From: Caldifarciminota bacterium
GTDB lineage: Bacteria; Hydrothermota; Tepidihabitantia; Tepidihabitantales; Tepidihabitantaceae
Length of the DNA: 36,493 nucleotides
Assembly (NCBI GenBank): GCA_030612625.1
Contig: JAUWNN010000004.1
Location: forward strand, 1-36,493
Direction: 5' to 3'
The notes beneath the pieces were generated by a model. That model was not told the origin of the DNA. It saw only the letters and a program-made list of their open reading frames with translations, and searched no databases. Each line of letters opens with the position of its first letter. Position 1 is the stretch's first letter. This document shows positions 23,427 to 32,716 of the stretch, one piece after another. Position numbers and translations under genes: made by a program.

Positions 23427-24886
23427 TCTCTCCGCAACGTCTTTGTGACATCTCCTTCAGGATTCCTGATATTCACCTCAAGCGGCATCTGGCCCGGCAG
23501 GCTGTGAGTTGCGCAGGCAAGACAGGGGTCATAGGCTCTGAAAGCCATCTCCACCATATTGAGAAGCCCGTCCGACACCTTGCCACCTTTTATCAATGCC
23601 TTCGCCGCCCTCTCAATGGACATGCACATGGCAGCAGAGTTGTTCAGGGTGGCGACTATCAGATTGACTTCGGTAATGATGCCTTTCTCGTCTGTCTTGT
23701 AGTGATGGTACAGCGTGCCTCGCGGTGCTTCCACCACTCCAATACCTTCGTCAGGTATCGCTGTCGGGATGTTCCTCACATCAGGGTCGAGGATCTCCTC
23801 GTCCTGGGCCAGTTCCAGAAGCCTTTCCGCCGCGTAGAGCAGCTCAATAAGCCTTGCCCAGTGATAGGCCAGGGTGTTGTGTGCCGGCTTGCCGCCCAGG
23901 ACATCATACATCTTCTCATACTCTGCCTGGGCAAGTGGTGTTGCCATTCCATCGGACACATTGAGTCGGGCAAGGGGCGCCACCCGGTACACACCGCTAT
24001 CCTTCCCGTCGACAAAGCCCTTCCAGCCTACGGCCTTGAGATACGGGAACTTGATATAGCTCCACGGCTCGACACGTTCCTCAATATGGTCCAGGTACTC
24101 CTGGGCCTTGAACTTGACGAACTCCTTGCCTTCGGGGTCAACCACCCGGATGTCACCGTCGTAGAAGTTCACCTTGTTGCTCTTGTCCACCAGTCCCATG
24201 TAGTAGGTCTCGTGCTTGTAGATGTCTCCGACAATGACGTCCACATACTCCTTGTTCTTGAGCACGATGTCCTCAAAGGCCTTGAGCGTGAACTTGGCAA
24301 ACTCAACCGCATCCCTGCCGGTCTGGATATACTCCTGCCGGTCTTCCTTGGTGACTCCCTTGGACACACCTCCGGGCAGATTGCATACCGGATGAATCAC
24401 CCTGCCGCCTTGCTTCGTAATAACGTTGCGCAGCTTCTTCCTGATACCGATAACCTGCTTGGCAGCATCAAGCCCGACCTTCTGAATCACACCCAGGATG
24501 TTCCTGTCTGCCGCAGGTGCCTGGGGCCCGACGATGAAGTCAGGTCCACCGAGGAAGAAGAAATGGAGCGTGTGGTCTTCTGCCATGAAAGCGGAATTGA
24601 TGAGTTCCCTGATCTTCTTGGCAGCCGGCGGTGGCTCCACTTTGTACAAGTCATCAAGTGCCTTCCCCGACGCCATGTGATGAGCAGTCGGACAGACCCC
24701 GCATATCTTGGGGGTAATCCTCGCCATTTCCTCAGCCATGCGTCCTTCAGAGAATTTCTCGAATCCCCTGAGTTCAGGAACCTGGAAGTACGCCTTGCTC
24801 ACGTCTCCCTTGTCATCAAGGAATATCTCTATCTTTCCGTGTCCCTCAAGCCTGGTTATCGGGTCAATCGTTATTCTTCTCGCCAT
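23423..24886 (-). CDS. mvhA: [NiFe]-hydrogenase large subunit, group 3c (MvhA)-like
   Basis: This 487-residue protein has the nickel ligands: L1 motif KICGVCPTAHH (C62, C65) and L2 motif DPCLACATH (C455, C458, H461). A 26-residue tail after H461 is the substrate of the maturation protease encoded next. The N-terminal ITRLEGHGKIEIFLDD and the neighbours MvhG, MvhD and HdrA point to a cytoplasmic, HdrA-linked group 3c enzyme, with no Tat signal or membrane anchor nearby. It should oxidise H2 and deliver electrons through MvhG and MvhD to HdrA, or run in reverse. All nickel ligands are cysteine, with no selenocysteine. Confidence 0.95.
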   Translation of the reverse strand: MARRITIDPITRLEGHGKIEIFLDDKGDVSKAYFQVPELRGFEKFSEGRMAEEMARITPKICGVCPTAHHMASGKALDDLYKVEPPPAAKKIRELINSAFMAEDHTLHFFFLGGPDFIVGPQAPAADRNILGVIQKVGLDAAKQVIGIRKKLRNVITKQGGRVIHPVCNLPGGVSKGVTKEDRQEYIQTGRDAVEFAKFTLKAFEDIVLKNKEYVDVIVGDIYKHETYYMGLVDKSNKVNFYDGDIRVVDPEGKEFVKFKAQEYLDHIEERVEPWSYIKFPYLKAVGWKGFVDGKDSGVYRVAPLARLNVSDGMATPLAQAEYEKMYDVLGGKPAHNTLAYHWARLIELLYAAERLLELAQDEEILDPDVRNIPTAIPDEGIGVVEAPRGTLYHHYKTDEKGIITEVNLIVATLNNSAAMCMSIERAAKALIKGGKVSDGLLNMVEMAFRAYDPCLACATHSLPGQMPLEVNIRNPEGDVTKTLRRE

Positions 24887-24896
24887 ATTCCCCTCC

Positions 24897-25877
24897 TTAC
24901 CCCATCCTCTTCCTTCTCAACATCGACGCCGGCAGACTGTACATGTAGAAAAGCCCGGCCGGATCATCTATCTGCTTGACCAGACTCTCCACCTCTTCCT
25001 CAGTCACTTTGTCCTCATCTTCAACGCCGAGTATCGACGCAATCGCAGAGACCATCTTTGCGCCCTGGTCCCGGACTCCTTTGGTCGGACCAAAACACCC
25101 TCTACAGGGCATGTTCGCGTTGATGCATCTCTCCCCGCATCCGCTTCTTGTCGCCGGCCCGAGGCAGATGATTCCCTCCTCAAGAAAGCACTTCTCCGGG
25201 TCAGCGATGACTTCGTGAGGTCTCCTTATGGCTTTGATACTCAGTTTCTCCGGCTTGCTGTCTTTCCTCGGACAGGTGTCACACAAGGACTTGTCCGGCG
25301 CGAGCACCGAGCCTTTGTCCGGGAGTTTTCCTTCCAGGATGGCGGTGACCGCGTTCATTATCAGGTCCGGTGGCGGTGCACAACCAGGCAGATAGTAATC
25401 CACGTTTATCACCTGGTCGAGGGTATACACCGTGTCATAGAACTCCGGAAGCGTAAGCTCCACTCCGTCAACCTTGGTCTTCTGCTGGGGATAGATGCCC
25501 TCGGGGTTCCTAACTGAAGGGACGTCTTTGTAGACCCTCTCGAAAATCGTCTCCCGGTCCCAGAAGTTCGCAAGCCCCGGGATGCCCCCGATGTGTGCAC
25601 AACTGCCGAAAGCCACCACCAGGCCTGACTTCTTCCTCAGCAGCTTCACCATCTCTTCCTGCTCTTCGGTCCTCACCGCGCCATTTATGAAGCTGACTGC
25701 TATCGCGCCGTCTTTCATCGCCTCAACGTCTTTGCGCTTGAAGTCAAGAGCAACGGGCCAGAGCACGATGTCGACGGCATCGACGACTTTCAGGAGGTCT
25801 TCGGCAAGGTCAACCACCGCTTCCTCGCAGCCCCCACAAGAAGCACACCAGTAGAATGCAACCTTCGGTTTAGCCAT
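24897..25877 (-). CDS. mvhG: [NiFe]-hydrogenase small subunit (MvhG-like)
   Basis: This 326-residue protein has the proximal cluster region near the N-terminus (FYWCASCGGCEEAVVDL), VVAFGSCAHIGG, the YYLPGCAPPPDLI segment, and C-terminal clusters in LCDTCPRK, CFLEEGIICLGPATRSGCGERC and CRGCFGPTKG. There is no twin-arginine signal, so it is cytoplasmic. It relays electrons from the Ni-Fe site to MvhD. It lies 10 bases upstream of the large-subunit gene and 12 bases after MvhD. Confidence 0.95.
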   Translation of the reverse strand: MAKPKVAFYWCASCGGCEEAVVDLAEDLLKVVDAVDIVLWPVALDFKRKDVEAMKDGAIAVSFINGAVRTEEQEEMVKLLRKKSGLVVAFGSCAHIGGIPGLANFWDRETIFERVYKDVPSVRNPEGIYPQQKTKVDGVELTLPEFYDTVYTLDQVINVDYYLPGCAPPPDLIMNAVTAILEGKLPDKGSVLAPDKSLCDTCPRKDSKPEKLSIKAIRRPHEVIADPEKCFLEEGIICLGPATRSGCGERCINANMPCRGCFGPTKGVRDQGAKMVSAIASILGVEDEDKVTEEEVESLVKQIDDPAGLFYMYSLPASMLRRKRMG

Positions 25878-25889
25878 GGCCGCCTCCTC

Positions 25890-26291
25890 TCAAGACAACT
25901 CCAAAGGACCCAGTCCCTTGATTGTATCAGCCATCTCGTTTGCCACTTTCGCGAATCTCTCCCCCTCTCCCGCGGCAACCCAGTCCAGCCTCACCCTTTC
26001 CGGTTCGATTCCAAGTTGCTCCAGGGTCTTCTTCAGCAGCGATATCCTCCGTCTGGCCTTGTAGTTGCCCATCTTGTAGTGGCAGTCTCCCGGGTGGCAT
26101 CCCAGAATCAGTACTCCGCTTGCCCCTTCTCTGAAGGCATGGAGCACAAACTCCGGTTCCACCCGTCCGCTGCACATGACTCGAACAGTCCTGATGTTTG
26201 CCGGGTATTCCAGACGGGCATCACCAGCTCTATCAGCTCCCTCGTACGAGCACCAGTTGCAGAGAAAACCAACGATTGTCGGCTCTTTCAT
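25890..26291 (-). CDS. mvhD: MvhD-type 2Fe-2S subunit (third copy)
   Basis: The 133 residues have C11 and C14 ([12 protein letters not shown]), C40 (MCSGRVEP) and C65/C70 ([14 protein letters not shown]). The gene sits between HdrA (ATGA overlap at 26288-26291) and MvhG. This is the canonical position for the linker between a group 3c hydrogenase and HdrA. Confidence 0.95.
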   Translation of the reverse strand: MKEPTIVGFLCNWCSYEGADRAGDARLEYPANIRTVRVMCSGRVEPEFVLHAFREGASGVLILGCHPGDCHYKMGNYKARRRISLLKKTLEQLGIEPERVRLDWVAAGEGERFAKVANEMADTIKGLGPLELS

Positions 26292-28222
26292 TTTGCCACC
26301 CCTTTGATCTCAGCAAGTATCTGCTCTCTAGTGAACTGCTTTGCTGTAATCGCTCCGGATGGACACGCCGCGACGCACGTACCGCATCCTCGGCAGAGCG
26401 CCTCATCCACGACCGAAGTCCCTTTCTCCTTGTCCCGGGTTATCGCGGAATACGGACACAGCAGAATGCACGTCTTGCACCCGGAGCACAAATCCTCATC
26501 GACAACCGCAACCATCGGTTCGAGCGCGAGCTTCTCCCCGGGCACAAGCCGGGACAGTACCCTCCCAGCGGCCGCTCCTGCCTGTGCCACCGCATCTCCG
26601 ATGTCCTTTGGTCCCTGGCAACTGCCCACTGCGAAAACGCCCTCCAGCGCCGTGGCAAAAGGCTTCATCAAGGCGTGTTCTTCGCAGAAGAACCCGTGGT
26701 CGTCTCTCGAAGTGTCGAGAATCCCGGCTAACTTCTCGATGTCAGAACTCGGCTCAACCGCAGGTGCAAGAACCACCATGTCCACTGATACTGTCTTCCC
26801 CGAGGAATCGGTTCCGTGTTTCACCGCCAGCTTGCCTTTATCAGCGGTGACGGCCACGGTCCCGTTGCTCCTGATGAACTCAACACCCTGGTCTACAACT
26901 CTATCATACCATTGCTGGTGTTCTTTCTTCGGAACGCAGATGTCAGAATAGAAACAGTACAGCTTCGCGTCAGGCAGCTTCTCTCTCATGATGTGCGCGA
27001 GCTTGATTGAATACATGCAGCATATCCCGGAGCAGTATTCCTTCTCTTTCCTGCCGACACAGAACACGAAGGCAATGGACTTCGGTTCCTTCCCGTTCTT
27101 CAGCAGGACCTTTCCGCCCGTCGGTCCGTTCGAGGCATTCAACCTCTCCAGTTGCAGCGCGGTCACGACATTGTCGAGTTTGCCGTATCCGTATTGAGGC
27201 AGCGCTTTCGGGTCAAGAAGCGTAGCGCCGGTCGCCAGGATGATGGCTCCCACTTTCCTTTCTATAACCTCGTCCTTGTCGTCAAAACTGATGGCTCCAA
27301 ACGGACAGGCCTGTTCGCAGGCCCGGCACTCCTCGCCTTTGAACCGCTTGCAGTTGTCCTTGTCGATGACCGGCACATTCGGCAGGGCACCGGCAAACGG
27401 AACGTATATCGCCTTTCGCTTCGACAACCCCTCGTCATACTCATTGGACACCTCCACCGGGCACGGCTCAAAACACGCGCCGCAACCGATGCAGGCTTCT
27501 TCGCTCACATACCTTGCCTTCCTCCTGATCTTGACTGAGAAGTTACCGAAAGACCCGAGCGTTTCTTCCACCTCGCTGTGTGTGAAAACCTCGATGTTCT
27601 CCTTCTGAAGAACCTCTTGGAGCTCAGGCGCAATCATGCAGGGCGCGCACTCCATGGTCGGATACACCTCTTCGAATCTCGCCGCAAGCCCGCCGATGCA
27701 GGGGCTCTTCTCCACGAGATAGACCTTCCTCCCTTTCTGGGCAAGGGACAAACATGCTTCCAGTCCGGCAACGCCTCCCCCGACGACCAGGACATCGGCT
27801 TGGACCTCAATTTCCTTTCTCTCTATCGGCTCAAGCAATGGAGCCCTGTTTATCGCCGCCATGACCAGGCTCCTTGCTTTCCGGGTTGCCAAGGCCTTGT
27901 CAGGGGTCACCCAGGCGCACTGCTCCCTGATATTCGTCATCTGCATGAGGAAAGGATTCAGGCCGGCTTCCTCGCATGCCCGCATGAGTTTCTGCTCATA
28001 CATCTTCGGCGTGCAGGCAGCAACCACGACCCTCGTGAGTTTCTCCCCCTCTATCTCGGACTTGAGGAACTCCAACCCGTCCGCGGAACACAGCAGATTA
28101 TGGCTCTTTGCCGTTGCCACACCCTCGATGCCTTTCACGTCATCAACAATAGCATCGACATCTACCTTATCTCCGATATTCGGCCCGCATTTGCAGACGT
28201 ACACGCCAATCCTCTCAGCCAT
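26288..28222 (-). CDS. hdrA: HdrA, full-length single flavin module
   Basis: These 644 residues have the canonical HdrA layout: an N-terminal [12 protein letters not shown] domain, the FAD motif GGGVAG (148-153), cysteine motif [14 protein letters not shown], an internal pair of 4Fe-4S motifs ([12 protein letters not shown]; a second set near [17 protein letters not shown]), and two C-terminal ferredoxins ([24 protein letters not shown]). It carries the bifurcating FAD in MvhADG-HdrABC complexes. Here MvhD, MvhG and MvhA follow directly, so H2 is the likely donor. Its usual partners HdrB and HdrC are not adjacent. Confidence 0.95.
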   Translation of the reverse strand: MAERIGVYVCKCGPNIGDKVDVDAIVDDVKGIEGVATAKSHNLLCSADGLEFLKSEIEGEKLTRVVVAACTPKMYEQKLMRACEEAGLNPFLMQMTNIREQCAWVTPDKALATRKARSLVMAAINRAPLLEPIERKEIEVQADVLVVGGGVAGLEACLSLAQKGRKVYLVEKSPCIGGLAARFEEVYPTMECAPCMIAPELQEVLQKENIEVFTHSEVEETLGSFGNFSVKIRRKARYVSEEACIGCGACFEPCPVEVSNEYDEGLSKRKAIYVPFAGALPNVPVIDKDNCKRFKGEECRACEQACPFGAISFDDKDEVIERKVGAIILATGATLLDPKALPQYGYGKLDNVVTALQLERLNASNGPTGGKVLLKNGKEPKSIAFVFCVGRKEKEYCSGICCMYSIKLAHIMREKLPDAKLYCFYSDICVPKKEHQQWYDRVVDQGVEFIRSNGTVAVTADKGKLAVKHGTDSSGKTVSVDMVVLAPAVEPSSDIEKLAGILDTSRDDHGFFCEEHALMKPFATALEGVFAVGSCQGPKDIGDAVAQAGAAAGRVLSRLVPGEKLALEPMVAVVDEDLCSGCKTCILLCPYSAITRDKEKGTSVVDEALCRGCGTCVAACPSGAITAKQFTREQILAEIKGVAK

Positions 28223-28234
28223 TCCGCCTCCCTT

Positions 28235-28738
28235 TCACAGAAAGACCTCCGTCTTTGCCGGGTTCGGCCCTGCCTTTCGTATCGTCTCGGTGAACTCGGT
28301 GACCACTTCTGCGAATCTCCCGCCTTCGGACGCGGACACCCAGGAAAGCCTGACCCGGTTCGCTTCCAGGCCCAGCTCCTCAAGTACTTTCAGGGTCAGC
28401 GCAAACCTCCGCCGGGTGTAGTAGTTGCCGGTCTGATAGTGGCAATCCCCGGGATGACAACCGGCAACCAGCACGCCATCCGCACCGGCAAGGAACGCCT
28501 TGAGCACGAAAAGCGGGTCCACCCGGCTGGAACACATCACCCGGATTGCAACCATCGATGGCGGCATCTTCAGCCTGGTCACTCCGGCCAGGTCAGCACC
28601 GGCGTAGGAACACCAGTTACACAGGAAACCGACTATCCGTGGCTGGAAATCCCCGCCGCCCTCGGCGGGGCTCTGAATTCCGGGTTTCGGACTCAGGATT
28701 TCCTTGTCCAACTGGCGCGCAGCGCCATCATCTGCCAT
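28235..28738 (-). CDS. mvhD: MvhD-type 2Fe-2S subunit (second copy)
   Basis: The 167 residues have C40/C43 ([12 protein letters not shown]), C69 (MCSSRVDP) and C94/C99 ([14 protein letters not shown]). It has an N-terminal extension of about 30 residues that the other copies lack, encoded partly by a heptamer run (28675-28702) and a perfect GC hairpin (28651-28670). The ATG at 28738 lies one base after the stop of the dicluster gene. It could serve that gene or the following full-length HdrA. The protein is otherwise closest in motif wording to the MvhD of the sulfur-linked module. Confidence 0.92.
   Translation of the reverse strand: MADDGAARQLDKEILSPKPGIQSPAEGGGDFQPRIVGFLCNWCSYAGADLAGVTRLKMPPSMVAIRVMCSSRVDPLFVLKAFLAGADGVLVAGCHPGDCHYQTGNYYTRRRFALTLKVLEELGLEANRVRLSWVSASEGGRFAEVVTEFTETIRKAGPNPAKTEVFL
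28651..28702. repeat. GC hairpin and heptamer run within the MvhD N-terminus
   Basis: CCCCGCCG and CGGCGGGG form an 8-bp perfect stem with a 4-base loop at 28651-28670. Four heptamers follow (GAATTCC, GGGTTTC, GGACTCA, GGATTTC) at 28675-28702. Both fall in the codons of the extra N-terminal segment of this MvhD copy. Confidence 0.6.
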
Positions 28739-28739
28739 G

Positions 28740-29837
28740 CTATGCCCCGATTTCCTCCAGCTCTTCCATCTCGAAAGTGCTGGTTGGTATCTTCTCCTCG
28801 GCGTCTCTTCCTGACACGTAGCCGAACATCCCCTGAACACTTCCGGCCAGCTTGGCGAAGAGCGACGCAACCGGAATGTCAACCGGGCACACATCCGAGC
28901 ACATCCCGCATCCCACACAACTGATGCTCACGTGGAACAGCCTGCCGATCTGGTAGTACAGCGTACCTGTCGGCAGTCTCAGCGCCCCCCGGTTGGTCAA
29001 CTCCGTTTCCAGGGTGGAAGGGTCGAACTCGTTCTCTGCGGCTTCGAAATGACACGAACTGCAATAGCAAACCGGGCAGGCCCTGCCGCACGCATGACAA
29101 CCGATGCAACGGCCAAACAGCGCGGTCAACCCGGCCATCCCCAGCTCTTCCGCTGCGAACTGTCCGAACACATCCGGCTTCTGCTCGGCCCGCTTCTTTC
29201 GCATGCTGTCCAGCGCTTCCAGCTCCGGGCCCGCTTCGGTCAACTCGTAGCTCAAGCCGGCCAGGAACTCCTCACCCTTTTCGCTGTTCACCTGGACTGT
29301 GGTCTGCTTACCGTTGTCATTGCCCACAAGTGTCAAGGTGATATCCGCACCGGTCGGCACGAAATTCTCGCATACCCGGCATGAATCGCGCATATCCTCT
29401 GAAACTCCACCGGTCTTCACCTGTTTCCAGTATTCCTCAAGCTTCAACTGCAGCCCGTCTTTCGCCGTCTTCATCTCCAGGACCCCGCCGCAGGTGTAGC
29501 TTATGAACAACAGGTTATCCAACCTGGCCTGTTCGAGCTTGACAAGCTCGAACAGCGCCCGCAACTCGCACGGCCTCATGATAACCGCAATCGGTGTCTT
29601 GACCGGTTCGAGCATCGTGAGCCGCGAAACCATCTTGCCCGCGTTTGCCGGCATCAGAGGCAGCGTAGGAACAATATGGTCCAGCAGTTTCTTGTCCGTA
29701 ATCAAGGCATATGAATAGCTGTTCTCACCGGTCTGTGCCAGCGCAAATACACCGCCGACCTTCCCTTTATCCATCAGCGATGCCAGCATGTCCCGCAGCG
29801 CATCGTCAGGCGGCCTGGGAACCTGGAACTGCTTCAT
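28740..29837 (-). CDS. 4Fe-4S dicluster electron-transfer protein (FrhB/FlxC-like)
   Basis: This 365-residue protein is a paralogue of the next upstream gene. It has IMRPCELRALFELVKLEQ, a mid-protein CRVCENFVP motif, C-terminal clusters RCIGCHACGRACPVCYCSSCHF and CVGCGMCSDVCPVDIPVASL, and an acidic tail. I start at the ATG at 29837; the frame is open upstream only through a 94-base heptamer repeat. No strong ribosome-binding site is visible, so the repeat may have displaced it. It is likely an electron-input or linker subunit for the adjoining MvhD and HdrA proteins; the donor is unknown. Confidence 0.8.
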   Translation of the reverse strand: MKQFQVPRPPDDALRDMLASLMDKGKVGGVFALAQTGENSYSYALITDKKLLDHIVPTLPLMPANAGKMVSRLTMLEPVKTPIAVIMRPCELRALFELVKLEQARLDNLLFISYTCGGVLEMKTAKDGLQLKLEEYWKQVKTGGVSEDMRDSCRVCENFVPTGADITLTLVGNDNGKQTTVQVNSEKGEEFLAGLSYELTEAGPELEALDSMRKKRAEQKPDVFGQFAAEELGMAGLTALFGRCIGCHACGRACPVCYCSSCHFEAAENEFDPSTLETELTNRGALRLPTGTLYYQIGRLFHVSISCVGCGMCSDVCPVDIPVASLFAKLAGSVQGMFGYVSGRDAEEKIPTSTFEMEELEEIGA

Positions 29838-29934
29838 GCTCAACGCTTCACGCTCCACGCAATACGCCTCATGGGTAGTGCCTCGTGCGTTATGCATCTT
29901 GCGTAGTGCGTCATGCGTAGTGCGTCATGCGTTA
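29832..29934. repeat. Heptamer array between two paralogous dicluster genes
   Basis: About fourteen heptamers follow each other on the minus strand (GATGCAT, AACGCAT, GACGCAC, TACGCAT and variants), ending at the start codon of the downstream gene and beginning inside the last codons of the upstream one. It fills the second largest gap of the operon. It can be read as 14-base units with two nearly identical copies early in the run. Confidence 0.75.
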
Positions 29935-31047
29935 TGCATCTTCGTATTCATGCAGCTCATCTTCTTCATAAGTCAGGGTCGGTATCGGCTCGTCCGTGCT
30001 CCGACCCGGAACGTAGTCAAACGTCTTCTGAACCTCATCCCCGGCAAAAGCGAAAACCTGGCTGACCGGCACGTCCATCGGGCATCCATCTTCGCACGCG
30101 CCGCACCCGACGCACGAAAGCCCCATATGGTATATCCTGCCCAGATGGAACTGCATCATATCGCCCGGGAAACGTATCCCACCCCGGGCCTGCGCCTTCG
30201 CGAAGTAATCCTCAGCCCTGAGCCGGACCTGGTCACTCGAATCAAAGAAGCACTGGCGGCAATAGCAGATCGGGCAAACCCTCATACAGTTATGGCAGTT
30301 GATGCAATCGGCAAACAGGAGACCGAGATTGTCCATCCCTGCGGCCTTGTCCTTCAGTTCCGAGACCACCTTGCTCCTGTTCCCGGCCTTCTTGTCCCGC
30401 GCCTTCTCCACTTCCACCTGCCACGCCGATACGTCCTCACTGCATTCAATCCCGGCCTTGTCCAACAACTCCTCACCGCGCTTGCTCACCCCGATGATGA
30501 CAGCCTCTTCTTCCTTCGTACCGACCAGGCCGACATGCAGGTCAACCGGCACGTCCTCGCAACTGAAATGCACGCAGGTTTCGCACGTCGGCCGAAGGCC
30601 GTCGCCCTCCCAGTTGTTCAGGATTCCCTGGTATCGCTTGTCAAGCGCCTCAGGGTCATTCACGTAGTCCCGGGTCCGAAGCGCACCCGGACAATCAAGG
30701 CTCATGAACAGGACGTTTTCCAGATCAACCTGTCTCCGCTTGGCCAGCTCAATTGACGCCCGAACCTCACACGGCCGCATAACGCACAGCACCGTCTGCT
30801 CGACCTTGCCATGACGTGTCAGGCTCTGCAAAGCCCGCGCGCCCTGAACCGGCATGACCGGCGGCAAAGGAGCACAGGAATCAAGCATCTTCGGGTTCCT
30901 TATCAGCAGATAGACAAACGTCTCCCCTGATTTCACTCTGGTCGGGACCAACACCGCATCTACGCAGCCGCTGTCCTTGAGTGACTTCAACACCGCGCTG
31001 ACCGCACCATTCACACCATTCTTCGCCTGAATCGTCGCGCCCGTCAC
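29932..31047 (-). CDS. 4Fe-4S dicluster electron-transfer protein (FrhB/FlxC-like)
   Basis: This 371-residue protein has VMRPCEVRASIELAKRRQ, CETCVHFSCEDVP, then DCINCHNCMRVCPICYCRQCFF and CVGCGACEDGCPMDVPVSQ, with an acidic tail (EEDELHEYEDA). I place the start at the GTG at 31047, which overlaps the HdrA stop as GTGA; there is no ATG nearby. The N-terminal domain resembles regions of FrhB/FdhB-type proteins. It and its neighbour at 28740-29837 are products of a duplication. They replace HdrB/HdrC in position after HdrA, so they may be the exit or entry route of electrons here. Confidence 0.8.
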   Translation of the reverse strand: MTGATIQAKNGVNGAVSAVLKSLKDSGCVDAVLVPTRVKSGETFVYLLIRNPKMLDSCAPLPPVMPVQGARALQSLTRHGKVEQTVLCVMRPCEVRASIELAKRRQVDLENVLFMSLDCPGALRTRDYVNDPEALDKRYQGILNNWEGDGLRPTCETCVHFSCEDVPVDLHVGLVGTKEEEAVIIGVSKRGEELLDKAGIECSEDVSAWQVEVEKARDKKAGNRSKVVSELKDKAAGMDNLGLLFADCINCHNCMRVCPICYCRQCFFDSSDQVRLRAEDYFAKAQARGGIRFPGDMMQFHLGRIYHMGLSCVGCGACEDGCPMDVPVSQVFAFAGDEVQKTFDYVPGRSTDEPIPTLTYEEDELHEYEDA

Positions 31048-32714
31048 TTCAGTATCTCGGTAACTTCCTGGTTCAACTGCCTCGTGGTGAAATGCCGGTG
31101 CTTTGCCGCCCCGGACGGACAGGCCGATGCGCAGTTCCCGCACCCGCGGCACAGAACTTCATTGACCACCGCGATATGCCTTGACTCATCCAGAGTTGTC
31201 GCCCCGTACGCGCACACCGTAACGCACGTGCCGCACCCCACGCACAGTTTCTCCGACACCTCGGAAGTCCGGGTTTCAAGCTGCAGCCGCTTGCCCGGAA
31301 CAAGCGACGAAAGGACCTTGCCCGCAGTGGCGCTTGCCTGCACTATCGTATCTCTTGTGTCTCCGGGTCCCCGGGCGCACCCGGCAATGAACACGCCTTC
31401 GGTCATTGTCGAAACCGGGTTCAGAACTGCGTGCTCTTCCACGAAGAACCCGCTTTCGTCCACCGAGATACTGAGCATGTCGGCAAGCTCGGGATTCGAA
31501 GGGTTGGCTGCCAGCCCGGTTGACAGAACGACCATATCCACCGCCAGTTCGGCCCCGGTTCCGCCCGGCTGTTTGTACTTGACTGTCAGCCCTGAATCCC
31601 CGCCGGTCACTTCGACGCTCTCGAATCTTGCGAACTTGACCCCTTTTGCCTCGGTCTCCTTGTAGAACCGGTCATACCCCTTCCCCGGCAGGCACAAATC
31701 CCGGTACAACTCAACCACTTCTGTCTCCGCTGACTGCTCCCTTATCTGCCGGGCAATCTTCATCGAGTTCACACAGCACATCTTCGAGCAGTATCCCAGC
31801 TTATCTCTACCCACACAGTGGATTACGGCAACCGACTTCACAGGTTTGGCCGACTCGGTCAGCAGCTTGCCGACGCCTCTCTTCTCGATTTCATCCGCAG
31901 TGTACACACCATCCAGCTTACCGTACCCATATTCGGCCAGTTCCTTCGGGTTAAAAGCCTGGGCCCCGGTCGCAAGCACCACTGACCCGGCTTTCAGCTC
32001 AATCTCTTTGCCTTCCTGCGTTTCCAGCAGGGCCACGAAACTACCGAAGAACCCGAGTACTTCCTTGACCTTGCAGTTCTCGAACAGTTCAATCTGCGGG
32101 TTGTTCCTCAAAGCGTCGATTCTCGGTCCCAGGAAATCCCCGGCCGGCTCCATTGCCGGGAAAAGCAGTCCCCGTTCCTTCAGCATCCCACCAAGCTCGC
32201 CCTTCTCGGCCAGGAACACCTTTCTTCCTTTGTGCGCGGTTCTCAGAGCAACCTCTATCCCCGCGATTCCTCCGCCGATGACGAAAACATCCGGGTTGCA
32301 ATCAATCTCCTTCTGCTCAAGCGCCTGGTGATACTGCACCCGGGTTACGGCCGCCCGGATAAAGCGCAGCGCCTTGCCGGTTGCCTGTTCCTTGTCCGGC
32401 ACGGTCCAGGCGCACTGCTCCCGGATATTCACGAGCTGGAACATCTGCGGATTGAGCCCGACGTCTGAAGCCACTTCGGCGAACGTACCTTCATGCTGCT
32501 TCGGTGAGCAGGCTGCAATCACGAACCGCTCAAACCCGTTCTTCTTGATGCTCTCAGCAAGGAACTTCTTGCCGTCTGCTGAACAGAACAGCTTGTGCCG
32601 CTCGATTCCGGCCACCTTGCCGTCTTTTTCTATCTCGGCAGCAACCCGGTCCAGGTCGATTGCGTCCGCGATATTCGGTCCGCATTCACAAAGGTACAGA
32701 CCGATCTTCGCCAT
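31044..32714 (-). CDS. HdrA second-module protein (QmoB-like, no MvhD domain)
   Basis: The 556 residues begin with the HdrA N-terminal domain (IGLYLCECGPNI), have the FAD motif GGGIAG at 147-152, and end in two 4Fe-4S ferredoxins (CVGCGTCVTVC; CRGCGNCASAC). They lack the cysteine motif and the internal ferredoxins that full HdrA has between FAD and the NAD-like fold. This is exactly the content of the second half of the fused tandem HdrA at 19888. With the preceding gene it therefore makes a tandem HdrA in two polypeptides, as in QmoA/QmoB. The ATG at 32714 lies two bases after the upstream stop and has AGGA six bases upstream. Confidence 0.9.
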   Translation of the reverse strand: MAKIGLYLCECGPNIADAIDLDRVAAEIEKDGKVAGIERHKLFCSADGKKFLAESIKKNGFERFVIAACSPKQHEGTFAEVASDVGLNPQMFQLVNIREQCAWTVPDKEQATGKALRFIRAAVTRVQYHQALEQKEIDCNPDVFVIGGGIAGIEVALRTAHKGRKVFLAEKGELGGMLKERGLLFPAMEPAGDFLGPRIDALRNNPQIELFENCKVKEVLGFFGSFVALLETQEGKEIELKAGSVVLATGAQAFNPKELAEYGYGKLDGVYTADEIEKRGVGKLLTESAKPVKSVAVIHCVGRDKLGYCSKMCCVNSMKIARQIREQSAETEVVELYRDLCLPGKGYDRFYKETEAKGVKFARFESVEVTGGDSGLTVKYKQPGGTGAELAVDMVVLSTGLAANPSNPELADMLSISVDESGFFVEEHAVLNPVSTMTEGVFIAGCARGPGDTRDTIVQASATAGKVLSSLVPGKRLQLETRTSEVSEKLCVGCGTCVTVCAYGATTLDESRHIAVVNEVLCRGCGNCASACPSGAAKHRHFTTRQLNQEVTEILK

Positions 32715-32716
32715 AA

